A stretch of DNA of 64,000 bases from Bos javanicus (taxonomy: Eukaryota > Chordata > Mammalia > Artiodactyla > Bovidae): the NCBI RefSeq assembly GCF_032452875.1, contig NC_083868.1:97246537-97310536 (forward strand), in the 5' to 3' direction. The translations under genes were made by a program, and so were the position numbers. Under the pieces are notes generated by a model that worked only from the letters and a program-made list of their open reading frames with translations, made no database searches and had not been told where the DNA came from. Positions 35,401-44,175 of this stretch are shown piece by piece (position 1 is the stretch's first letter; each line of letters starts with the position of its first letter).

Positions 35401-37394
35401 TTTCGGGGAGGAACTAACTGGGGCAGGAATTTCTAATACCTAGCACTCACTCATGTCTTGAGCAGCCTCTGCCAGTGGAAGCTGGCCACTCTGCACAGTG
35501 TGCTCTCAGAGGTTTCCTGCACACTACTGCTGGGCCCTGGGGAAGGTTTTCTAGGGGAGATGACAGGGAAGTGGGGAAGAGACAAACAGGAAGAAAAGCA
35601 TTCCAGACCCAAGAGGATAATTCACTTAACTGAGTGAGGTGGTAGTGTATAGATTTGGCCATTCGTAGTTCAAATAAATTGTAATGGTTGGGTTCCATTT
35701 ATTGCAGTAAACAGGATACGGGGTGCTTTTTTTCCCTTAATGTCAAGATTTACCTGCAATCAAAGTCATTCTTTTACTCTCCTGGTCAAATGACCCTGCC
35801 CTTAGGAGCACATTAATAGTTCCAGTGATACATAAATCGGTGATTTTTGACTTCTGAGAAAGGTTAACAGCTGGTATAGTTGGGAAAAGTATTTGTCAAG
35901 AACTCAAAGGTTTTATGAGTTATCAGAAGTATATAGAGGAGAGAATATCCATGGATAGTATTTTGTTAGGTTTGTGTCTTGGTCTAAGAATTGGATGACT
36001 AGAGCTGTAGGGTTCTGTTTTCTTAGTGTGGATTTCAGTAACTACAAGCCTACCTCTTTCTTTGATGCACAGCAGTGTGGTTCTTGAAAAAACTGTTTTA
36101 ATCTACTTTCATCAAAATTGGTATTTCCGAATCTATTTAGAGCATTTGATTTTTATCTAACAGTTGTGATTCAATTAAATAAGCACAAATGCAGTATTAG
36201 GGAAAGTAAATATGCAATTTTATTAAAACTTAATTTCAACCTATAAGCTGTACACTTTAAAAAGATTCTTTAGGAAAATAATTCCTTTTTTGTTAGAAGT
36301 TCAAAAAATGTATCATATAGTTTTACTCATAGCACTAATATAAGCCATTTCTTCAGTAAAAAATGTTGAAAATTATATTATCTTCTTTGGAAAATTCCTA
36401 AATTTTTAAGAAGTTGTAGAAGTTTTTACATTATTATTTTTCAGAGCTTATTTAATCTATTTTAAAATACTACTATGATAGTTGTTTTTGAAAGTTGTAG
36501 AGCACTAGTACAAATCATCATCATCATATTCCCCAGCAGAACATGTGGCTTTCTGAACTTGCATTTTAGTATACTTGCGTGAAAAGGGAGACCTGCCCTC
36601 CTCCTCCTCAGATCTGAAGCCCAGCTTCTCTAATAAAAGCTCTCCCATTCTACTCTGACACACACCTCTTAAAGTGCCGTGTTCATGGAAGCTTTGGGAA
36701 ATGCTTTCCACAGTTTCATTTTTTTCCTTTGAACAGCTTGTGAACATTTAACTTGACTTATTAAAGGTGACTATTTCAGCCTCCGACATTAGGGAAGAAG
36801 TACATTAAAACATTTTTCTCTACTGAAAAGTATAGTTGCTGTCAGTGCTATTGGTGGCATCAGTATGAATCCATGAAAGAAAACCTGTGCCAGGGTTTTA
36901 AAATATTTTAAAAAGTAATGAATGAGATTTAATTTGGACAAAAGAAATCTATATAAATTTAAAACACTTACTATGCTAACATGGTACAGTTTTAAATATG
37001 AGTAATAAAAGGAAGTCCTCTTAGACCACCTATTTAAATTGACGCCAATAATCTTAAGGACTGATAGTAGTTGTCATTTATTGACTTAAAAGTTATAGTT
37101 TAGGGACTATTATCAGTGTTAAATCCTTGAATTTTGTGGAGCTTTAATGGATGGAGGTGAAAAAGTTGATTATAAGAGTGATGAGGAATGGTAGTGAAAT
37201 GAACATCAACCTATTTTAGAAAAGGAACTTTAGTCTTGCCTCAAGCAAACCAGGTGTATTCATTGCTAAAATCTTTTCTAATATTTATGTTAAAACCATA
37301 ATTTTAGATAGTACTAAATAATTACTTCATTAGCAAATAATAGGTGGACATAATCATTAAATGAACATGGTAAGTGAAGATAAAATACTGGCTG

Positions 37395-37500
37395 GGAGAC
37401 TGGAGTTTTACTTCTAGTTCTTAAATTAGCTGTGTGATATCTTAGGCCATTACTAAGCTTATAACCTGTTCCCTCTTCTGAATATTCAGTACAGAGCCTG
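37395..37500 (+). mobile_element. MIR fragment (+)
   Basis: GAGACTGGAGTTTTACTTCT, TTAGCTGTGTGATATCTTAG and CCTGTTCCCTCTTCTGAATA match MIR order. Confidence 0.6.
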
Positions 37501-37799
37501 TACTACTCAAAAGGTTGATTTTGTTTAAATCATCTTTAAGCTGTATAAACTATGATTCCAGACCACATAGTGGGGTATTTTCAAAAGTTGCTCCTACTTA
37601 TTTCTCTCTGAATTTCTTTTTTTAATGGTTTGTTTCACACTTAAAGAGCTTTGACTAAAAAATATTTATTTATTATGATCCATTTCCTGGGACACCCACA
37701 GTCTTTGTTCTCCTTAGGATTAAGGTAGAAAATTCACATAGATGAGCTAATGAGATTTTTCTAAATGCTTGCTAAATCACTAAACACATCTAAATACTG

Positions 37800-37890
37800 C
37801 CATTCACTTATCCATTCACTTAGCAAACCATTGGAACATCTACTGTGTAGTGTGCAGCGTGTGGTTGGTATACCTGACTGAAGGAACCAG
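37800..37890 (+). mobile_element. L2-like LINE fragment, weak
   Basis: CACTTATCCATTCACTTAGC and ATCTACTGTGTAGTGTGCAG resemble L2 3' text. Low confidence. Confidence 0.35.
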
Positions 37891-39976
37891 TAATAACAAA
37901 ATCCTCTCGCCCTCGGTTTTGATTGTGGCATAAACATGTAATTATTATTACTTAATGCAGTGAATATAAACCTGGAGCTGATTTATGCATTGGGTAAAGG
38001 ATTAAGCTACATGATATCCAAGGGGTCTGACTGAATCATATCACAATTCCTATAACACATTTTGCATACTAATCCATGTACCTGATTAGGTTATAAAATT
38101 AAAGGTACTTAATACTAGGATTTACATTTTGAAACTATTTTAACAGCCCATATTTCTCAATTATTTTGACACTTGAGTCTATTCCAGAGGTGCTGATATG
38201 CAGGGTGTGTGACAGAACAATTACAAGGAAAGCTGGTGCTGGCTTACTATATACACTTTGTACTACGAAAGCTTTACACCCAGTACTGACTGCAGTAACT
38301 TCTGAAAACTGAAAAATCTCAAAGGAGCTTGCTGAACAGGTTTAGTTTTTGTGTTTCTTTTTAAAGCAAGAAATACTACATAAAATTCTACAATTATCAC
38401 AAATATCTACTTTTTAGAAAGCACACATCTTTTACATAGTAAAAGGGTTTCCTTTAACATGCAGAACCTGTAAACAATCAACAGTTCTGTGCTTGGAGCT
38501 TGAATTTACAAGTATTTGGGGAGCAAACATAGAATGGGAGGATTGATTTAATTGGGTAGAAATTTCCTTGCCACCAGAGGATTCTGAGTTATGGTGTAAT
38601 TTCCTGTTTGACACAACTTTATATGTGTGTCTCATATATGCAAAATGAAAGATGCAAAATGAAAAAAGATTAAAAATTTTCTGTATCATAGTTACAGCTT
38701 TTTAAAGCAGGAAAATGTTCAAATAAGTGTTAAGAATAGAATCTGTAATAAAGTGTTTGTAAATAGGAACACTAACATCCAAGTAACCAGATAGTCTGGG
38801 TTTTTTCCATGGTACTGGTTAAAACTTTTAAAGTATTTTAGTTTACCTAGTTTTTCAAATATTTTTGCTGTTAAAATATTACATAAATATTTTTTGTATG
38901 TGTATTCTAAATTTTAAAAAACCAGTTTGAGTGTGCAAAGATGGTAATAATTTAATACATTTAATTTCCAAGACATTTAACTAGATTCTCAATCACCTCT
39001 TTCAAAAGCATGTTTTTTTTCCATAGGAAAAAGAAGTCAAAGTAAGCTCTCAAAATTATCCTCAAAGTAAGGGGTGAGCTTGTGATGAAGGTTGGAGTTG
39101 TAGATAGCAGTGTGCAGAACGGAGGCTGACATGGGTGTTGGGCATTTCAAGCCTCTTTGTTGAATTAGTCCTTTTTGTCTTCTTGCTTGTTGAAAGCATG
39201 CTTTTTGCTGTTGATTTAACAAAGGCAGATTGTGATAAATTTTTTAAAAAAAACTTTATTTTTGATGCTTCAAGCACATGTTAATTGATTTTTTAAATTC
39301 CTCCTTTTGGTTCCTCCCATTGTCCTAAAATAGGATTTCCATATTTTAAAACCTCAAACACTGATCCATGCAGAATGAACAAAAAGCATCAACAAGGGGA
39401 AAGAAAACATTTTTTATCTTTATAAAAAACAAATGTTAAGATTATATATAGATGTATTCTTTATGTTGGATATTGTACTAGAGTCCTCCTCACAGGAAAT
39501 AGTTCTAGAACTCTTAGCATTAGCATTCCTAGATTGGTGTCTGTAGCTACCAGTTTTAAAATGTATAACCTGAAAATGAAGTTAATTTTGCATTATAAGA
39601 GCACACCATGATCTATGTAAAAAGCTTGTCCATTTGGTGTATTTTTTTAAAAGAGAAAGCACTTTCATATTAGTAGCATGTGTATGAATTTTAGATTTTC
39701 ATATTTGTTGTGTCTGTATTCAGTGAAGTAAAATTGAACATTCAGATGTTTGTTGATGGCAACATTAACTGTTAAATTAAAGCACCTTATACTCTGCTGC
39801 TTAAACTTGCTTGTAATTGCACCTTTGTTAACCTGCACATTTTCACATAGAATATTGTTGTAACATTGCTTCATGTGGGTCTGGATGGAAGGTTAGTGGG
39901 CCTACAGGATCATTTATTTATATTGTTTATATTACAATAATATATTGTAGACCAGTTGTAAGTTCATTTCTTTACA

Positions 39977-39982
39977 AATAAA
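39977..39982 (+). terminator. PHC3: Candidate PHC3 poly(A) signal
   Basis: Canonical AATAAA followed within about 30 bases by a GT-rich stretch (GGCTGGTCTATTG). It is the last good hexamer before sequence matching the GPR160 side, and lies 780 bases from the opposing GPR160 signals. Confidence 0.65.
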
Positions 39983-39997
39983 AGCTTCTTCCATTTG

Positions 39998-40764
39998 GCT
40001 GGTCTATTGAATAATTTTTTTTTTTTTTAAGGTTGTGAAGAATGGGGCATCTTGTAAACCAACAGCTTAACAAGGGGCTAGAAACAGTACATTTTCCAGA
40101 TTTAAAATTTGCAGAGAGTTTTAAGTCTTTACTAATTAATTAGTAAAATAGTTTTAAATATCTCAGTCCCATGTATGGTCAGTTAGAAAGCCATACATGA
40201 AGAAGGAAAGGAACACAGAAGCAGCATATTTAGACATTGACAAATTAGATGGTGTCTTTGTAATTTCCGATTACTCTGCCATTCCGATTGCTTCACTTCA
40301 GTAGTTCTCACGCAAGAACTTGCCCGAGGTAAGTATGGCAATTTCTGGAGACACTGATTGTGATGACTGGGGAAGGAGGTTCTACTGGCATCTGGTGGAT
40401 GGAAGGCAGAGGTGCTCCGGAACATCCTATATAGTACATGGGGCAGCTCCCACAACAAAGGATTATCCAACATCAACAGTGCTACGGATAAATTCTACTT
40501 TCACACTGTGGTATATTGCCAATGTGACTACAGGTTGCCATGCAGATTCTATGACAGATCTAAGTTACAACTGAAAACAAATCTGGTATGTCACGGAAAA
40601 GACCCAGTCACCACTCTCAATTCTTTATGGTGAGCAACAAAAACTCTGCTCTTAGGAATATTTGCATTAAGAACAGATGTATTTTTAAAAATTAGCTAAA
40701 TCTAAATTGAGCGAATCCTTATGTTAATATTTAAACTAAAGAAAACAATCTTTCTTGCTCCGAG
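39998..40764. other. PHC3-GPR160 convergent intergenic gap
   Basis: About 0.75 kb between the candidate poly(A) sites of two convergent genes. It contains a T run (40019-40030), a hAT-type MITE (40300-40485) and a perfect 12-bp palindrome CTAATTAATTAG near 40131-40142. No gene was seen. Confidence 0.6.
40300..40485 (+). mobile_element. hAT-type MITE, second copy
   Basis: CAGTAGTTCTCA start, GGCAATTTCTGGAGACACTG, TACTGGCATCTGGTGGATGG, GGGGCAGCTCCCACAACAAA and AACAGTGCT: same order as the MITE at 32196-32411, on the same strand, but better preserved in the middle. Confidence 0.7.
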
Positions 40765-40783
40765 TTTAATAAAAATGTTTATT
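40765..40783 (-). terminator. GPR160: Candidate GPR160 poly(A) signals
   Basis: On the complement, AATAAA (40778-40783) and ATTAAA (40765-40770) lie about 290 bases past the GPR160 stop. They are the first strong hexamers in that direction. Confidence 0.55.
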
Positions 40784-41069
40784 TAAATCTGAAAAGTTGG
40801 CAGAAGAATCTCAGATTTACATAACAGTTTGTATCCAGTAGTTTTCTGGGTAACACAAACATGAGTATGGCCAACAGGTATAAATATGTTTTTGGAAGTA
40901 TTTTGTTAAAAAGAAAACTAATAAATATAGCCCCCCAAAGACACATTCTGAAAAGGTATGAAAGTTTGGGGTCGGGGGAGAGCTTCAGTTAACTATATGT
41001 CCCAAGGCCTCCTTCTTTCCTGTTTGTAAAATTATTAGTCTTGTAGCTGTAAGTTTTAGTTTTAACATA

Positions 41070-42083
41070 TCAACAAATTATTACTGATATAGGCTTTTCA
41101 ATTTGCTCAAAATTATGAAGTATAAGTGGAATGAAGCAGCATTTCCAGTTGACAAATGGATCCACAGGTAATGCCATGTCTCTAAAATTAAGTTTGTGAC
41201 AATTAAACCAAAACATTGTAGCAATGAGAAAACTATTGACAAAGTACAACCATGGAATGTTCATTTCAATGTAAGCTGGAATCTGTACTTCAAGTAAAAG
41301 GATAATTACTTGAAGTAGTACAAATGGTAACCAGGTACCAAGAAAACAGATAATCAACTTGGGCAAGAGTGTTTTTTTAGAGTTCACGGTATAAGAGTGT
41401 GATGAAAAGGGAAAATACAGGATAGTCTCATTCATGTAGGAAGTTATCCTAACAGCCTGTACCAAGGTAATGACTTCTGACCAAGAGATTATAAAACCCA
41501 TAAGTAAAATTGTCACCATGGAAAATGACAGCCAGTAACTCTGAGCACCAATATAGAAAGGACATTGATGAGAATAAACATTCTGTGCCTTCAGGCTTTG
41601 GTAGATAGCTGGATCTCCCAAAACATAAGTAAGGACAGAAATCCAAATTAAAATAATTGTAAAGAAATAACATAATTTTTGACACTTAAATGGAAGCTTG
41701 GTCGCTTTAGAGAAATTCAGGTAATAATCTATACAAGCTATCAGGAAAACTGGATAATGCAAAAAACCGTAAGTAAAAGAAATAATTTGAATAAATAGGC
41801 AGATGTGGTATTTAGTAAACCTAATGCCTAAAAGCACAAAATCCCTGAAATAAGATATAATGGAAACATTGACCAAAAGCAGAAGATCAGTAAATGCTAG
41901 TGAAATGCAAAAATATTCCAAAAAATTTTGATGGGTGTTTTTCCTTGTCATTCCTAATGTGAGGATATTTAACAGTATTTTCCCAAGTATAATCAAGAGT
42001 AACAGACAGTTACCATCTAGAAGCTGATGTGTTTGATGCAGTTGGTACTGAAAAGAGCAGTTCTCTGAATTAAGAGCACTCAT
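41070..42083 (-). CDS. GPR160: GPR160, orphan class A-like GPCR
   Basis: An intact 337-residue ORF on the complement; the mammalian protein is about 338 residues. It encodes a plasma-membrane seven-helix receptor of uncertain ligand; CART peptide has been proposed and is debated. Seen in the sequence: a short N-terminus with an N-glycosylation sequon at N8 (NCS), seven hydrophobic segments, a Cys at the start of TM3 (YHICLF) and one in extracellular loop 2 (SHQCPF) that could form the usual disulfide. TM6 carries GTWLPF, a version of the CWLP motif. The TM3 end reads CIDYY instead of DRY, and TM7 has NSFLI instead of NPxxY, so key activation motifs are divergent. No intron interrupts the ORF. 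The ATG at 42081-42083 has A at -3. A short upstream ORF precedes it. Tail to tail with PHC3. Confidence 0.96.
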   Translation of the reverse strand: MSALNSENCSFQYQLHQTHQLLDGNCLLLLIILGKILLNILTLGMTRKNTHQNFLEYFCISLAFTDLLLLVNVSIISYFRDFVLLGIRFTKYHICLFIQIISFTYGFLHYPVFLIACIDYYLNFSKATKLPFKCQKLCYFFTIILIWISVLTYVLGDPAIYQSLKAQNVYSHQCPFYIGAQSYWLSFSMVTILLMGFIISWSEVITLVQAVRITSYMNETILYFPFSSHSYTVNSKKTLLPKLIICFLGTWLPFVLLQVIILLLEVQIPAYIEMNIPWLYFVNSFLIATMFWFNCHKLNFRDMALPVDPFVNWKCCFIPLILHNFEQIEKPISVIIC

Positions 42084-42098
42084 TTTTTGAGTTAAATT

Positions 42099-42146
42099 TC
42101 AAAGGCCTGCTGCTACAATCAAACAGTGCTTCACTGGATTTTCCAT
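42099..42146 (-). promoter_or_regulatory. GPR160: Upstream ORF (15 codons) in GPR160 leader
   Basis: Within the predicted coding exon, an ATG at 42144-42146 (complement) opens MENPVKHCLIVAAGL and stops at TGA 42099-42101, 15 bases before the GPR160 ATG. Its context (GGGATGG, G at +4) is reasonable. Such a uORF could reduce translation of the receptor; this effect is inference. Confidence 0.6.
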
Positions 42147-43059
42147 CCCTGCAAAGAAAAGTGAAAAGAAAACCTTGATGCCATCTTGCTGTTCTCACTA
42201 CTGTAAAACTACAAAGTAAGCACCTCAAAAATTACTTTAATCCAGTCATTTCCCTAAATAATTAACCTTATATTTCTCACACTTACAGAACACTTATACA
42301 GAATATGATCAAGAAGAATTTATGCATATACTCTGGTCATTCTTTTGAGATGCACATAGTCAGAACTCACATTTATAACCAAACTGCTTTATTTAAATTA
42401 GTTATTTTTTTAGGATAAATTTCTTGAATGCCCTTCTCTTCCTGATTTCAATTTAAATTGTTTAAATTCAAGATATTTTTTAAAAGCTAGATAAACACTT
42501 TATTTACCAGAGCCAAAATACAGGCTTCAAAGAGCAGCCTGATCAGAATACTCAGAACAATCACTGATGGCTGTGGACTCAGTCCCACCCTGACTCTAGA
42601 CATCACCTGGTTTTGTTTTTCTGCCCATGAAATTTAGACGATACTCATGAGGCCCCTTTAGTATACCTGTTTTCAAAGCTTTTTAGCTGCAGGATCATCA
42701 TGTAAATACATCTCCAAAACTCAAAGATATAAAACAGATGGTTCAGGTGAAAATCATGAGAATATTGGTAAAGGAAAGATTTATCTTCTGGAATGTGACC
42801 TGTTAAGTGTGGCACCTAGAGAGATGAAAGAAGATAGGGAAGGAGCAGGGACCAAGTAGGGTTGCCTGAAAAACATTAAGGATTGCTTAATGGAACAGGA
42901 GTGGAGCTGCATAATTTTTTATCCTGCATTTCACTTAAGTAAACCTCCTGTTGAAATTTATCATGGTATTTTTTTTTAACATGTAACATTCACAAGGCAT
43001 AACATTTAATGTGTAGAAAATATAGAGTGAAAACTAAGTCTTCCTATCCCAAGAAACAT

Positions 43060-43195
43060 TTTTAATGGCTGCATAATAGCCCATCATAAGGAGGTATCAC
43101 TTTTAGCCTGTCCCTAATTGTTGACATTCATGAGTAAGTTTTTTGTTACTGTTGGGGCTGGGTTTTTTTTTTTTCCTTGCTGTTATACACAGTGG
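43060..43195 (-). mobile_element. Old L1 3' fragment, weak
   Basis: ATTTTTAATGGCTGCATAAT, CCATCATAAGGAGGTATCAC and TTGTTGACATTCATGAGTAA resemble the reversed 3' region of old L1 elements. Confidence 0.45.
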
Positions 43196-43203
43196 TGGAA
43201 GTC

Positions 43204-43464
43204 TTACAGAAACAACTTTGGGTCAACTGTGCGTTTTGTCTTTAGGATGTTTCTTGAATTTCCTTCTTTCTCTTCCATCCTTTCCTGATTTCTTCCTCTT
43301 TGAACTTCCTCTTTGATCATTGCTTTTTCCTGCTTGTAAAGCTGTTCAAACTCCATTCCTGTTCCTTTGCACTTACTTAGCAATTCTTCATGATTTTTAA
43401 AGATATTATACATGTACAGAAAAAGTAAAAAGGTACACATCAAGTTATTAATATGGTATTCCAC
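43204..43464 (-). other. Unassigned 86-codon ORF
   Basis: A complement frame with a hydrophobic stretch (MCTFLLFLYMYNIF) followed by a strongly charged Lys/Glu/Arg-rich tail (QEKAMIKEEVQRGRNQERME). I do not recognise the family. A GTAAGT-like donor lies just upstream of its ATG on the same strand, and no clear acceptor was seen. It may be a chance frame, a decayed pseudogene or an unrecognised exon. I lean to chance or pseudogene. Confidence 0.2.
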
Positions 43465-43649
43465 TTACAGGTTTTCTGAATTTCTCAAACTTTAAGGAAA
43501 AAAAAAAAAACAAGGGAGTATTAAGTCTAAGAAGTAAAAAAAAAAAATATTGCCTAGAAACAGGTAACACAATTTCAAGGAAGCTATGAGGATCCTGTCT
43601 GAGGGTAAAGAAAAGAAATTGGTAAGGGAGAGGGTTGGTCACCAGTTCT

Positions 43650-44140
43650 GTTGACAAAATCAACTGTAATTTGACAGTGTCTCTCTTAGTTGAGAAGAGA
43701 AATCAACTCTTCTCAACTAGGCCAACTTCTAAGCTTTTATATTTGTCTTTACATTACCCAGTCTTAGCAAGAATATTGCTAAGTTGGTTTAGCCAGAATC
43801 TCTCCCTCTCTATGTCTGATCAGGTTCCTCAGCCTCACCATCCTTCAGGTGATGTCTAACCACCTTGACCTGCCTTCGGCAAGAATTCTGATAAGTCAGT
43901 TTAACCAGAATCCCCCCTCACCACTGATGTTTTCCTTGGTAATAGTCCATTCACAGACCCCTACCTTCTTCCTTGGCTGTAAATTCCCACTTCTTTTGCA
44001 TTTGAGCTTGAGTCCAGTCTCCACATTACCCTCCACACCCGACTGCAAAATCCCAGTATTGTGGGGCCCATGCCTATTGCAATGGTCTTAAAGTCTGCCT
44101 CACTGTTATTTAACAAGGATCATGAATAATTCTGTCTTTA
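43650..44140 (+). mobile_element. Probable solo ERV LTR with internal duplication
   Basis: The 3' part resembles an artiodactyl ERV LTR: CTTGGCTGTAAATTCCCACT, then CCCGACTGCAAAATCCCAGT, GGTCTTAAAGTCTGCCTCAC and ATAATTCTGTCTTTAACAT. A segment is duplicated about 110 bp apart (AAGTTGGTTTAGCCAGAATC near 43781 and AAGTCAGTTTAACCAGAATC near 43891). No internal retroviral genes are present. Terminal dinucleotides and a target-site duplication are not resolved. Confidence 0.45.
43687..43719. repeat. Perfect 13-bp inverted repeat, 7-base loop
   Basis: TAGTTGAGAAGAG at 43687-43699 and its exact reverse complement CTCTTCTCAACTA at 43707-43719. Could form a cruciform or RNA hairpin. Confidence 0.9.
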
Positions 44141-44175
44141 ACATACTCTCATGGATATAAATCTACCTTGTCATT

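Larger units (their letters stand above)
31524..39997 (+). other. PHC3: PHC3 3' UTR (probable extent)
   Basis: About 8.5 kb of AT-rich sequence between the stop codon and the AATAAA at 39977, on the sense strand and with no other gene. Earlier AATAAA hexamers occur near 33949, 35673, 37003 and 38744 and could give shorter isoforms. It contains one hAT-type MITE (32196-32411), an L2-like piece and a MIR (37395-37500), but no young SINE. Low SINE density is consistent with exonic constraint. The 3' end position is inference. Confidence 0.6.
40755..42148 (-). other. GPR160: GPR160 terminal exon (5' leader, CDS, 3' UTR)
   Basis: A consensus acceptor on the complement (pyrimidine-rich CTTTTCTTTGC then AG at 42149-42150) places the exon start at 42148, 65 bases before the ATG. 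The exon runs through the CDS to the candidate poly(A) signals. Earlier 5' UTR exons are expected to the right, but I cannot identify them. Confidence 0.7.
42149..44164 (-). other. GPR160: GPR160 upstream intron: unique, old repeats and an LTR-like block
   Basis: No recognised exon. It contains an L1-type fragment (about 43060-43195), an unassigned 86-codon frame on the complement (43204-43464), a perfect 13-bp hairpin (43687-43719) and an LTR-like segment (about 43650-44140). Confidence 0.55.
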
